DNA of 64,000 bases from Chryseobacterium salivictor (GTDB lineage Bacteria; Bacteroidota; Bacteroidia; Flavobacteriales; Weeksellaceae): the NCBI RefSeq assembly GCF_004359195.1, contig NZ_CP037954.1:806001-870000 (forward strand), written 5' to 3'. The position numbers were made by a program, and so were the translations under genes. Within the stretch, counting starts at the first letter, position 1; every line of letters begins with the position of its first letter. This document shows, piece by piece, positions 1 through 9,234 of the stretch. Under the pieces are notes generated by a model, which saw nothing but the letters and a program-made list of their open reading frames with translations, made no database searches and had not been told where the DNA came from.

Positions 1-483
1 ATATTCGCCGTTTCCCCGTCCAAGATAACACGGATCGTGGAAGATGATTTTCTTTCCTTTAAAAATACCGCCTTCAATTTTCAGGCGACCTTCTTCCATT
101 AATTTTCTTAAGAATTGAGTGTGATGAAGAACTTCATAATTCCCGCCCAATCCCGGATATTCATTTTTAATGATATTAAAACAGTGCGGACAGGCGGTAA
201 CAATTTTCTTTACGCCATACCCGTTCATGATTTCGATATTGGTGTGCGCCATCATCTGAAAGATAAACTCGTTACCGGCACGCTTGGCAGGATCTCCGTT
301 ACAGGATTCTTCCTGACCCAATACGGCAAATTCTACCCCGACTTTATGCAAAATTTTACATAATGATTTGGTAACTTTCTTTGCGCGGTCATCAAAACTT
401 CCCATACAGCCTACAAAAAATAGAACCTCTGGCATTTTTCCTTCGGCAGCATAATCTGCCATTGTTTTTATAGTGAAATCCAT
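1..483 (-). CDS. (Fe-S)-binding CCG-domain protein, 3' end missing
   Basis: Only the first 161 codons lie in the window; the gene runs off the left edge. I read it from the minus strand starting at the ATG at 483. The product has cysteine-rich CCG-type motifs: GCMGS near residue 26, SCNGDP near residue 61, CPHC near residue 101 and a second CCG start (DPCYLGRG) near residue 154. This family (HdrB/GlpC/LutA-like) binds Fe-S clusters and passes electrons to or from a partner. The partner is probably the membrane ferredoxin encoded 69 bases upstream in the same direction. The physiological donor and acceptor cannot be told from the sequence. Confidence 0.85.
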   Translation of the reverse strand, partial: MDFTIKTMADYAAEGKMPEVLFFVGCMGSFDDRAKKVTKSLCKILHKVGVEFAVLGQEESCNGDPAKRAGNEFIFQMMAHTNIEIMNGYGVKKIVTACPHCFNIIKNEYPGLGGNYEVLHHTQFLRKLMEEGRLKIEGGIFKGKKIIFHDPCYLGRGNGEY

Positions 484-552
484 AATTAGTTTACCCATTT
501 ATCAATATAACAATTTACCGATAAATTGCTATGCTGCTACATTATTACATTG

Positions 553-1881
553 TTATTCGCTTGCCCACTTCAGTCGGTCAGCCTGATTGTACTGCCATGG
601 AGCGGCGTTGTTTTCTATATTGGACATCATCTGATTGAGCTCCTGCGGTGCTGCAGATTGCTCCATGACTAGGAATCTCCGCATCTCGATAATAATAGAA
701 AGCGGATCGATCAGAATCGGACAGGCTTCTACACAAGCGTTACAAGTGGTACACGCCCAAACTTCTTCTCGTTGAATATGGTCGTCTAATAACTTCTTAC
801 CGTCATCTACGAATTTTCCATTTTTGTTGATGTTTCTGCCCACCTCTTCGATCCGGTCACGGGTATCCATCATAATTTTACGTGGAGACAATTTCTTGCC
901 CGTAATATTTGCCGGACAAACGGCCGTACATCTTCCACATTCTGTACAGGAATAGGCGTTGAGAAGCTGAACCTGTTTTAAATCGAAGATATCGCTGGCG
1001 CCAAATTTTTCGGGAACTGCGTTTGGATCTGCATCCGGTGTTGCGGCGTAGGGATCAGCATTGGGATCCATCATTAACTTAATTTCTGCGGTAACAGAAT
1101 CTAAATTATTAAATTTCCCTTTCGGTTCCAAATTGGCGTACCACGTATTCGGGAAAGCCAAAATAATATGAAGGTGTTTCGAATAATACAGGTAATTCAT
1201 GAAGAATAGAATCCCTATAAAGTGAAACCACCACGCTCCTCTTTCTGTAAAAATTAAAGCTCCGTCACCAAAGTTCTGAAAAATTGGGCCTAATAAAGTT
1301 GAGGAAACCGGAAAACTACCATTAGCAGCGAGAACCTGTCTTTGCTGCAAAACCCAGTCAGAAGAATTCATGGTTAAGAAGGCAACCATTAAGGCAAACT
1401 CAATAATCAAAATCCAGTTTGCATCATGTTTCGGCCAACCAAAAAGCTCCTTCATCGTCAATCTTTTGACCCCGTAGAAATTTCTTCTGATAAAAAAAAC
1501 GACCACCGCAATGATAACAAGAAAAGCTAAAATTTCTAAAGTCGCCGTAAAAGCACCGTATAGAGAATCACCAAAAATAATTGCTAAAAACCGGTGGGTT
1601 CCGAAAATCCCATCGACAATTATTTCGAGCAGCTCGATATTGATAATAACAAATCCCACATAAACGATCACGTGAAAAAATCCGGCAATAGGTCTTTTTC
1701 CCATTTTACTTTGACCGAGAGCTACTTTTGCCATGGTTTCCCACCGTTTCGATTTCTGGTCAGAGCGGTTGCTTTCTTTACCGAGTTGAATGTTGCGGTA
1801 GATTTCCTTCAAACTTTTAAAAAAAAGGCCAAACCCTACAACCAGGGCGATGAAGAAAATAATATTGTCAATATACTGCAT
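553..1881 (-). CDS. Membrane-anchored 4Fe-4S dicluster oxidoreductase subunit
   Basis: A 442-residue protein with several N-terminal membrane helices (about residues 5-22, 66-86, 108-130, 155-175 and 215-235). A cytosolic domain follows with two 4Fe-4S motifs: CTECGRCTAVCP near residue 316 and CTTCNACVEACP near residue 377. The layout matches HdrC/NarI-like Fe-S oxidoreductases that link the quinone pool to a CCG-domain partner, encoded next in the operon. It starts 11 bases after the MlaD-like gene, so the three genes are probably cotranscribed. Family assignment is firm; the substrate is not known. Confidence 0.85.
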   Translation of the reverse strand: MQYIDNIIFFIALVVGFGLFFKSLKEIYRNIQLGKESNRSDQKSKRWETMAKVALGQSKMGKRPIAGFFHVIVYVGFVIINIELLEIIVDGIFGTHRFLAIIFGDSLYGAFTATLEILAFLVIIAVVVFFIRRNFYGVKRLTMKELFGWPKHDANWILIIEFALMVAFLTMNSSDWVLQQRQVLAANGSFPVSSTLLGPIFQNFGDGALIFTERGAWWFHFIGILFFMNYLYYSKHLHIILAFPNTWYANLEPKGKFNNLDSVTAEIKLMMDPNADPYAATPDADPNAVPEKFGASDIFDLKQVQLLNAYSCTECGRCTAVCPANITGKKLSPRKIMMDTRDRIEEVGRNINKNGKFVDDGKKLLDDHIQREEVWACTTCNACVEACPILIDPLSIIIEMRRFLVMEQSAAPQELNQMMSNIENNAAPWQYNQADRLKWASE

Positions 1882-1892
1882 ATTGAAGGGTT

Positions 1893-2843
1893 TTAGTCTT
1901 TGTTATTTTTCCCGAAAACCGAGAAATTCAAATATCTTTTTGGATTTGCTTTTAAATCTTCTACCAATTTATTCATGTTTTCGGCAGTTTGATTTAGGTT
2001 ATCGTAAAGTTGCTCATCTTTTGTGAGTTTACCAAGACTTCCTTCACCGTTTTGTATGCCAGAAATAATACCGTTCATTTTATCTGCAGTAAGACTTAAT
2101 TTATCAATGGTATTATTTAATTTTTTCACATCAACTTCATCAGCTACCCGACCATATTTATCGATTGCAGCTTTCGCACTTAAAGTGGCAAGATTGGCGT
2201 TGTCCAACACTTTTTGTATGCGCGGATCGCTGTTTGCAAGTAGTGAATTGGTCTGTCTGGATGTTACTTCGAATGCCGCAACGGTTCTATTTAAGTTATT
2301 GAGCAATTCCCGGATTTCTGCACGGTTCTGTTCATCAAAAATTTTATTGGCATTATTCGTTAATGAATCCACTCTTTTCAAAACGGTTTGTAACTGGTCT
2401 TTTACGGGACCTACCTGAGACGAAATATTGTTCATCATCGATAATTGGAAGCTTCCGGAAAGGGTATCACCATCTTTTGCCATAGGTCTGCCGTACTGCA
2501 GATTCAGCCGCATTTCTTTTCCAGACATCAAACCGGGTTCAAAAATCTCTAAAGTCGATTTTTTGGAAAACTCAAAATTATCATCAATTATTACCTTTAC
2601 CACAAAATGAATTCGGCCGTCTTTTTCGGTAACAGGAATGATCTTGTCAACCTGACCAACTTTCAAACCGTTTATAGACACTGGATTAGAAGCCGCTAAC
2701 CCCTCAACATTGTCGAACTTGGCATAAAAGATATTATCGGTAGTGAAGAGACTTTTTCCCTTCATAAATTGGAATAAAAATACGAATCCAATAATTGCTA
2801 AAATAGCGATAAGGCCTGCTTTTATTTCTTTTGTGAATTTCAC
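1893..2843 (-). CDS. MCE/MlaD family lipid-transport protein
   Basis: A 316-residue protein with one N-terminal membrane anchor (about residues 9-27), an MCE domain (about 37-115) and a long C-terminal helical or coiled-coil region rich in Asn, Leu and Thr. This is the MlaD layout: a periplasmic substrate-binding ring that shuttles phospholipids between inner and outer membrane. The cognate permease (MlaE) and ATPase (MlaF) are not adjacent; candidates lie 11 kb away at 13860-15421. Here MlaD is instead the first gene of an operon with two Fe-S electron-transfer proteins. Confidence 0.85.
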   Translation of the reverse strand: MKFTKEIKAGLIAILAIIGFVFLFQFMKGKSLFTTDNIFYAKFDNVEGLAASNPVSINGLKVGQVDKIIPVTEKDGRIHFVVKVIIDDNFEFSKKSTLEIFEPGLMSGKEMRLNLQYGRPMAKDGDTLSGSFQLSMMNNISSQVGPVKDQLQTVLKRVDSLTNNANKIFDEQNRAEIRELLNNLNRTVAAFEVTSRQTNSLLANSDPRIQKVLDNANLATLSAKAAIDKYGRVADEVDVKKLNNTIDKLSLTADKMNGIISGIQNGEGSLGKLTKDEQLYDNLNQTAENMNKLVEDLKANPKRYLNFSVFGKNNKD

Positions 2844-2914
2844 TTTTCTTTAAATTTTAGGGAACAAATATAATACATTTTAAATAAACCGCCGACAGAA
2901 GCAAGAAAACTGAA

Positions 2915-2947
2915 AACAAAAAAAAGCGACCTTTTACAGTCGCTTTC
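2915..2947 (-). terminator. Rho-independent terminator of the PpiD-like gene
   Basis: An 8-bp stem (AAAGCGAC / GTCGCTTT) with an 8-base loop is followed on the minus strand by a run of T. It lies between the stop of the PpiD-like gene and the MlaD-like gene. Confidence 0.85.
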
Positions 2948-2972
2948 ATCAATTATTTTATTTATAAAATCA

Positions 2973-5114
2973 CTATTGTGAAACTTTATTATAAATTTCG
3001 ATTCTATAATCTTTAATTTTTGCGTTGTCTTGTAAGCTTTTCAATAATGCCTGACCGAACTGCTGCGAACTTTGTCTTGCAATAGCTTCAGTCATTTGCT
3101 TTAGGTCTCCCGGTTGTTTATTGGTGGTTTCGGATTTTTTCAAAACGACATATACTCCAGTCATTCCTTCAACAGGATTAGAAAGTTTGTTTTTCGCAAC
3201 TCCAAATGCGGCTCCGGCAACCTTAGGCTCCATTGCTCCATTAACCTGTGGGTTCAGCATATTTACCTGTGCAGATTGTTTGGCTACTCCAAACTGTTTC
3301 GCGATTTGATCTAAGTTTGTCGCTTTGGCTGCATTGATTTTATCAGAAATCTGCTTGGCCATCAATTTGTTTTTCACAATCGGTTCGATTTGCTCTCTTA
3401 CCGCTTCCGGATTTGCTGTTCCCGCATCCTGGATTCCATTTACATAAGCAATAACCTTATCGCCTGTTCCATCAACCGTAAAAATATCGGTATCTCCTTT
3501 TTCTCTTTTCTTATTAAACGCCCAAGCGATGATTTCCTCATCTTTGTCTGTTCCTAAGCCAGGAAGTTGCCCCTGGAATCTTCCAACTTCTGTCGGATTA
3601 GAGAAGTTATAATTGTTTTTCTTCGCAATGTTTGCAAAATCATTGAAGCTTTTTCCCTGAACCTGCTGGATAAACTTGGTGGCTTTCGTATAGACTTCAT
3701 TTTCCGTTTTGTCAGAAGCTTTAATCGCTTTTACTAAGTTAGCCACTTTATAAGTCATGGCACCTGATTTCTTATCTTCGATATTGATGATATGGTAACC
3801 ATACTGCGTTTCTACAACCGAAGTTGCGCCTTTTCCGTTGGTCGCCAGGAAATGTAAATATTCTGGAACGAATGGTGTAGCAGGTGTAGTCCAGCCTACG
3901 CTACCTCCCTGTGCTGCAGAACCCGGATCGGAAGAATATTTTAAGAATTCTGTAAACTTGGATGGATCCGCTTTCACAACAGCACCAATTGAATCGGCCA
4001 ATTTCTTAGCCTGCTCTTTGGTTCTCGTTGCATCTCCGCCTGCCTGATTTCCTTTATAGCTAACCAAAATATGACGGGACAATGTAGAATCTGATGGTTT
4101 TTTATCTAACAGTTTAGAAACCACATAGAAATTCTGTTCTTTGTAAGGTCCGAAAGTTGCACCAACACTCGCAGTTGCAACCTTGTCTCTAATCGGCATC
4201 GGCAACTGATCTTTCGAGAAGTAGCTTGGGTTAAATGGCAAATCAGAATTCAAAGCAATAAACATGGAATCGTTTTTTGTGTTTTGAAAACTTTCTTTTC
4301 CGCTCAGGTCATTTCCTTCCGTAAATAATTTATTGATATCTGCCTCGGTAGCTGCATCATCCTGCGCACTGGGTGCAGCCGGAAAATATACAAGACCTAA
4401 ATTTCTACTCGCCTCTCTCTTGAACAGGATCGGATGTTTCTTGATATAATCAGCCAGATCATTGGTCGTTACTTTAACCGGATTTTTTTTAGCATATTCC
4501 GCATAGTCCACTTTTACAAAATCGATGTCTGCAAGTTGATCTCTTTGCTTCATGATTTCTTCTGCTTCTTTTTTGCTTGCGGTAATCCCGGTAGTAACGT
4601 TAGCGAAAAGTTGTCTCGCCATCATTCTGTACTCGATCGATTTTCTCGTTTTCAACCAGTTATTATATGCTTCAAGGTTGGTTCCTTTCATTTGCTCTAC
4701 CTGACCTTTGATCTCCTGAACCTTGAAATTACCTTTCTCGTCAAACAATTCTTTATTCTGTGCAAACATAGGATCAAACTGCAGTTGATTCCAGAACATA
4801 TCTTCTGTTAAAGTCAAACCCATTTTTTCAAACTGTTGCTTGATGAGTTTAGACTGTACCAGCAATTGCCAAGCCTGCTCTTCCAAACCTTTTGTAGGCT
4901 GGCCTTGCTGTTGTGCTTGCTGCTGAAGCATAAAAAGTTGATCATCGAAATCTTCTTTAGAAATCTCTTCACCGTTTACTTTACCGTAAACACCTGGCTC
5001 TGCGCCAAATAACTTTTCAAGACTATCCGGATTAACCACGAAAGCCAACATTGCTACTGCAATAATTCCCATCAAAAGCCAGGGTCTGTTTCTTATTTGT
5101 CCTAAAATTGCCAT
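2973..5114 (-). CDS. ppiD: PpiD/SurA-type periplasmic peptidyl-prolyl isomerase
   Basis: A 713-residue protein. One membrane helix near the N-terminus (about residues 12-30) anchors a periplasmic body: a SurA/PpiD N-terminal helical chaperone domain, then a parvulin (PpiC) rotamase domain at about residues 345-450 (SRHILVSY ... GGSVGW ... YGYHIINI), and further helical and rotamase-like sequence to the end. The family assists folding of outer-membrane and secreted proteins. It is monocistronic, with its own terminator, and is transcribed divergently from lon. Length and domain order fit Bacteroidota PpiD-like proteins. Confidence 0.88.
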   Translation of the reverse strand: MAILGQIRNRPWLLMGIIAVAMLAFVVNPDSLEKLFGAEPGVYGKVNGEEISKEDFDDQLFMLQQQAQQQGQPTKGLEEQAWQLLVQSKLIKQQFEKMGLTLTEDMFWNQLQFDPMFAQNKELFDEKGNFKVQEIKGQVEQMKGTNLEAYNNWLKTRKSIEYRMMARQLFANVTTGITASKKEAEEIMKQRDQLADIDFVKVDYAEYAKKNPVKVTTNDLADYIKKHPILFKREASRNLGLVYFPAAPSAQDDAATEADINKLFTEGNDLSGKESFQNTKNDSMFIALNSDLPFNPSYFSKDQLPMPIRDKVATASVGATFGPYKEQNFYVVSKLLDKKPSDSTLSRHILVSYKGNQAGGDATRTKEQAKKLADSIGAVVKADPSKFTEFLKYSSDPGSAAQGGSVGWTTPATPFVPEYLHFLATNGKGATSVVETQYGYHIINIEDKKSGAMTYKVANLVKAIKASDKTENEVYTKATKFIQQVQGKSFNDFANIAKKNNYNFSNPTEVGRFQGQLPGLGTDKDEEIIAWAFNKKREKGDTDIFTVDGTGDKVIAYVNGIQDAGTANPEAVREQIEPIVKNKLMAKQISDKINAAKATNLDQIAKQFGVAKQSAQVNMLNPQVNGAMEPKVAGAAFGVAKNKLSNPVEGMTGVYVVLKKSETTNKQPGDLKQMTEAIARQSSQQFGQALLKSLQDNAKIKDYRIEIYNKVSQ

Positions 5115-5322
5115 CTTTTTTGTATAATTTTATCAGTTTGCGAAAATACACATTTTTAACAGATTAGAAAAAAAATTGCACACTTATTTAAAACTGTCTG
5201 TAAAGTGGCGGTAATTTTGTCTAAATTTTTGCTTGGCATAATGCTTGTCAATTTATGCAAACCTTTTTAATACCCGCACATATAAGACAAATACGGGTAA
5301 TCACCTTTAATTATTTATAAAA

Positions 5323-5339
5323 AATGACAATTTGTCATT
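5323..5339. promoter_or_regulatory. 17-base palindrome just upstream of lon
   Basis: AATGACAA-T-TTGTCATT is a near-perfect palindrome ending 10 bases before the lon ATG. A second, looser inverted repeat (TACCCG at 5271 and CGGGTA at 5294) lies upstream. Either could be an operator or a structure in the 5' leader. They match neither CIRCE nor HAIR. No TAnnTTTG element was found here, so the lon promoter itself is not located. Confidence 0.35.
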
Positions 5340-5349
5340 CCATAATATT

Positions 5350-7755
5350 ATGACAGAATTTGAAGACATCAACTTTGATGAAATTTTAGACGACGCTTTC
5401 GGTATTATATCAGAAGGAATTAACATTACCGATATGTTGGATACAGAAGAAAACAGTGAACAAACCGTATTTCCAATCCTTCCGGTAAGGAACATGGTGA
5501 TGTTTCCTAAAGTAATTATTCCCATTACCGCAGGGAGAGAAATGTCCATTAAACTGTTAGAAGAAGCACAGCGAAACAATGAGTTCATAGGTATTCTCAC
5601 TCAAAACAATTCCGGTATTGAAAATCCTACCACCGGTGATTTATTTCAAGTGGGAACATTGGCGAAAATCCTTAAGATCATTAAACTTCCGGAAGGCAAT
5701 ATCACCGCCATAACGAGAGGTTTCCAAAGATTTAAAATAAAAGAATTCACCGGAACAAAACCGTATTTTACCGCAGAAATAACCAAACTCAAAGACACTT
5801 CCAGCAAGAAAAAAGAAGAGTATGAAGCGTTATTGGATAACATAAAAGACTTGGCACTCAAAATAATCGACATCGATCCAAACATTCCGAACGGCGCCAA
5901 TTTCGCGATTAAAAACATTTCCAATAATGAAGATCTTCTGAACTTCGTTTGTTCCAACGCTAATTTTTCACCAGATCAAAAGCAGAAATTGCTGGAAGAA
6001 AAAAGCCTGATGATCCGTGCTGAAAAGTGCTACACTCTGATGCATGATGAATATCGAAAACTTGAACTGCGAAGCCAGATTCACAATAAAACTTCCAAAG
6101 ACCTCGACAAACAGCAACGGGAGTATTTCCTGAATCAACAAATCAGAACCATTCAGGATGAATTGGGCGGCGGTCCCGAATCTGATGTTGATGAACTTTT
6201 GGAAAAAGCCAAAAAAGTAAGATGGAACGATGAAGTTGAGGAACATTTCAAAAAAGAAATCAACCGGCTGCAAAGACAAAATCCGAATTCTCCGGATTAT
6301 AACGTTCAAAGGAACTACCTGGATTTCTTCACAGAATTACCTTGGGAAAAATACTCAAAAGACGTTTTTGACATTATTAAGGCCGAAAAAGTTTTAGACA
6401 AAGCCCATTATGGTTTAGAAGATATTAAAAAGAGAATTTTAGAACACATGGCGGTTCTGAAACTCAAAAACAATATGAAATCGCCGATTCTCTGTTTAGT
6501 TGGCCCTCCGGGAGTTGGGAAAACGTCATTGGGAAAATCGATTGCAGATGCTTTGGGCAGAAAATATGTGCGGGTTTCCCTGGGCGGACTGCATGACGAA
6601 TCTGAAATCCGTGGCCACCGCAAAACCTATATCGGTGCGATGGCAGGGCGAATTCTTCAATCCATTAAAAAAGCAGGAACCTCCAATCCTGTAATTGTTT
6701 TGGATGAAATCGATAAAATCGGACAGGGAATTCATGGCGATCCAAGTTCTGCATTATTAGAAGTTTTGGATCCGGAACAAAACAATTCGTTCTATGATAA
6801 TTTTCTAGAAATGGGTTACGACTTATCGAAAGTGATGTTTATTGCGACTGCAAACTCTCTTTCCACCGTTCAAAGACCACTTCTTGACCGAATGGAAATT
6901 ATCGAAATCGCGGGTTATACTTTAGAAGAAAAAGTAGAAATCGCCAAACGACATCTCATTAAAAAACAGCAGGAAGAAAATGGTCTAAATGCAAAATCAT
7001 TCAAACTTGGCAACGCGGAACTGAAACATATTATCGATGCGCACACTTCAGAAAGCGGCGTTCGTGGTTTAGAAAAACAAATCGCTTCCATTGCGAGATG
7101 GGTCGCTTTGCAAACTGCGATGGAAAAAGAATATGATCCGAAAATAACCATAGAAAAAGTGGACGAAATCTTAGGGGTTCCCCGTCCTAAAAGTCTGTCA
7201 GAAATTACCGGAGTTCCGGGTGTTGTCACCGGTTTAGCCTGGACTCAGGTTGGTGGCGACATCCTCTTCATCGAAAGTATTCTGAGTGAAGGAAAAGGAA
7301 ACCTGACCATGACCGGAAATCTTGGAAATGTGATGAAAGAATCTGCCACGATCGCGCTTGAATATATTAAAGCAAAACACGACGAATTGGGAATTTCTTC
7401 AGAAGATATCCAGAAAAACAACATTCACGTTCACGTCCCGGAAGGCGCAACACCAAAAGACGGACCGTCTGCCGGAATCGCAATGCTGACTTCGATTGTG
7501 TCGAGTTTTAAGAATAAGAAAGTCAAATCACATTTGGCGATGACCGGCGAAATTACCTTGCGTGGAAAAGTACTTCCTGTGGGCGGAATCAAGGAGAAAC
7601 TTCTCGCCGCGGCAAGAGCCGGCATCAAAGAAATCATTCTTTGTGAAGCCAATAGAAAGGATGTAGAGGAAATCAAAAAAGATTACCTTAAAAATCTGAA
7701 AATCAATTATGTACAGCGAATGAGCGAAGTCATTGATCTGGCCATTGAAAAATAG
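5350..7755 (+). CDS. lon: ATP-dependent protease Lon (endopeptidase La)
   Basis: An 801-residue Lon. It has an N-terminal substrate-binding LON domain that starts after about 35 acidic residues, a AAA+ module with Walker A GPPGVGKT at residues 385-392 and Walker B VIVLDEIDK, and a C-terminal serine protease domain. The catalytic dyad is Ser707 (PKDGPSAG) with Lys750 (GGIKEK). It degrades misfolded and regulatory proteins in the cytosol. I chose the ATG at 5350 over an in-frame TTG 18 bases upstream because that TTG lies within a palindrome. It is monocistronic and ends in a strong terminator. Confidence 0.97.
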   Translation: MTEFEDINFDEILDDAFGIISEGINITDMLDTEENSEQTVFPILPVRNMVMFPKVIIPITAGREMSIKLLEEAQRNNEFIGILTQNNSGIENPTTGDLFQVGTLAKILKIIKLPEGNITAITRGFQRFKIKEFTGTKPYFTAEITKLKDTSSKKKEEYEALLDNIKDLALKIIDIDPNIPNGANFAIKNISNNEDLLNFVCSNANFSPDQKQKLLEEKSLMIRAEKCYTLMHDEYRKLELRSQIHNKTSKDLDKQQREYFLNQQIRTIQDELGGGPESDVDELLEKAKKVRWNDEVEEHFKKEINRLQRQNPNSPDYNVQRNYLDFFTELPWEKYSKDVFDIIKAEKVLDKAHYGLEDIKKRILEHMAVLKLKNNMKSPILCLVGPPGVGKTSLGKSIADALGRKYVRVSLGGLHDESEIRGHRKTYIGAMAGRILQSIKKAGTSNPVIVLDEIDKIGQGIHGDPSSALLEVLDPEQNNSFYDNFLEMGYDLSKVMFIATANSLSTVQRPLLDRMEIIEIAGYTLEEKVEIAKRHLIKKQQEENGLNAKSFKLGNAELKHIIDAHTSESGVRGLEKQIASIARWVALQTAMEKEYDPKITIEKVDEILGVPRPKSLSEITGVPGVVTGLAWTQVGGDILFIESILSEGKGNLTMTGNLGNVMKESATIALEYIKAKHDELGISSEDIQKNNIHVHVPEGATPKDGPSAGIAMLTSIVSSFKNKKVKSHLAMTGEITLRGKVLPVGGIKEKLLAAARAGIKEIILCEANRKDVEEIKKDYLKNLKINYVQRMSEVIDLAIEK

Positions 7756-7763
7756 AAAAACAG

Positions 7764-7798
7764 AAAACGCTTCAATTTATTTTGAAGCGTTTTTTTAT
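7764..7798 (+). terminator. Rho-independent terminator of lon
   Basis: A 12-bp perfect stem (AAAACGCTTCAA / TTGAAGCGTTTT, loop of 6) runs into a T tract, 8 bases after the lon stop codon. Confidence 0.92.
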
Positions 7799-7830
7799 TA
7801 AAAAAAGAAAATTTGTCGTTATTTTGTGAT

Positions 7831-8940
7831 ATGAAAGATATTAAACTCCCTTTTATTGCTAAATTAGCCTTGGTACTCATCAGTATTTTGGCTTTAGGAT
7901 ATTTGGCCAAAATCGGCAAAGGCGTTTTAGCACCCCTCTTTTTCGCTATTTTAATGGCATTGTTATTTCTTCCTTTTGCCAATTTTCTGGAGAGAAAACT
8001 GAGGTTCTCAAGAACAGTTTCTACCTTTTCATCGCTTTTGATCATGTTGCTTTTTTTGACAGGATTAATCTATTTTTTCTCCACGCAATTAAGCGATTTT
8101 GTCAATGATTTTCCCATTTTGAAAGAGCAGGTTACAAGGTCATTTAATGAATTTCAAATCTGGGTTTCCCAAACTTTCCATCTCAATTTTGCCAAACAAA
8201 TGAGCTATATCAATCAGGCATTAGATAAATTACTTTCTTCTACAGGACTCATTTTAGGCTTCACCGTTTCGATGTTTTCATCGACGATGGCGTTTTTTCT
8301 TTTCAGTGCCTTATTTTTCATCTTCATCCTGAATTACCGGCGTGTTTTATACCAGTTCATTATATCTATCTTTCAAAGCCAACATTTTGAGAAAGTAAAT
8401 GAAGGAATTGTTGAAATTCAGAAAATCATCAAAAATTATATTTCCGGATTATTTATTCAGATTATTATAGTCAGCAGTTTAACGAGTATTTTGCTTTCCG
8501 TTTTAGGAGTAAAATATGCCATCCTTTTAGGCGTTTTAACCGGCTTGCTGAATGTAATACCTTACATCGGCATCCTATTCTCCTGTTTAATCGCATGTGT
8601 GATCTCTTTTGCAACCGGTGGAACTCATATCCTTTTTGTCCTGATCGGTTACGTAGTCATCCATTTGATAGACGGGAATATAACCCTGCCTTTGGTGGTA
8701 GGTTCAAAAGTAAAAATCAATCCCCTTTTTACTTTTATCGGCCTTTTAATCGGTGAGGAATTGTGGGGGATTTCCGGTATGTTTTTGAGTATTCCTTTTT
8801 TAGCAATTCTGAAAATTATTTTCGAAAGAGTTGAAGGCTTAGAACCTTGGGGCAGAGTTTTAGGGGAAGAAACGAAAGTAAAAAAAGCGCGTAAAAAATA
8901 CAAAATCACTAAAAATATTACTTTGGAAGAAAAGGAATAG
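7831..8940 (+). CDS. AI-2E family transporter (TqsA/PerM-like permease)
   Basis: A 369-residue integral membrane protein with about eight hydrophobic segments. It carries the typical central amphipathic region and a C-terminal block with the family's conserved core (IPYIGILFS ... HLIDGNITLPLVVGSKVKINPL). The family is named for AI-2 export in E. coli but includes ion antiporters and members of unknown substrate. The start is the ATG at 7831; the longer reading frame begins at a TTG. The tail is basic (Lys/Arg-rich). A second family member lies at 57526-58608. Confidence 0.85.
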   Translation: MKDIKLPFIAKLALVLISILALGYLAKIGKGVLAPLFFAILMALLFLPFANFLERKLRFSRTVSTFSSLLIMLLFLTGLIYFFSTQLSDFVNDFPILKEQVTRSFNEFQIWVSQTFHLNFAKQMSYINQALDKLLSSTGLILGFTVSMFSSTMAFFLFSALFFIFILNYRRVLYQFIISIFQSQHFEKVNEGIVEIQKIIKNYISGLFIQIIIVSSLTSILLSVLGVKYAILLGVLTGLLNVIPYIGILFSCLIACVISFATGGTHILFVLIGYVVIHLIDGNITLPLVVGSKVKINPLFTFIGLLIGEELWGISGMFLSIPFLAILKIIFERVEGLEPWGRVLGEETKVKKARKKYKITKNITLEEKE

Positions 8941-9154
8941 TCTAAAAATCTGTTTATTAAGCTATTGTATTTTAAAATTGATTATTTGTAACTCCAGGAA
9001 AATAATTCAAAAATCTCAGTTTTGCTTGATTTAAATCCAAATTTTAAAAAGCGGTGATTGCGGCGAAAGATTGACAGAACCTACTTCTATAAAAAGATTA
9101 ATTACAGACAAAATAAGTTTTTGAAACCCACAAGCCTTACTCTCCTTATATTTC

Positions 9155-9182
9155 TTGGAGGTTTTATTTTTCCGTAAATTTG
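9155..9182 (+). promoter_or_regulatory. Bacteroidota-type promoter for pgi
   Basis: TTG at 9155-9157, a 17-base spacer and TAAATTTG at 9175-9182 match the Bacteroidota -33/-7 consensus. The pgi start codon is 52 bases downstream. The rest of the 294-base gap 8941-9234 is AT-rich and I see no gene in it. Confidence 0.7.
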
Positions 9183-9234
9183 CGATTATTTTTAAAACAT
9201 CAAAGTTTAAAATCTCTAATTTAAAATCTCTCAA

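Noticed and set aside
511..528. CAATTTA / TAAATTG hairpin between the two Fe-S genes as a terminator
   Set aside because: The stem is all A-T except one pair and no T run follows; it may only be chance AT-rich symmetry.
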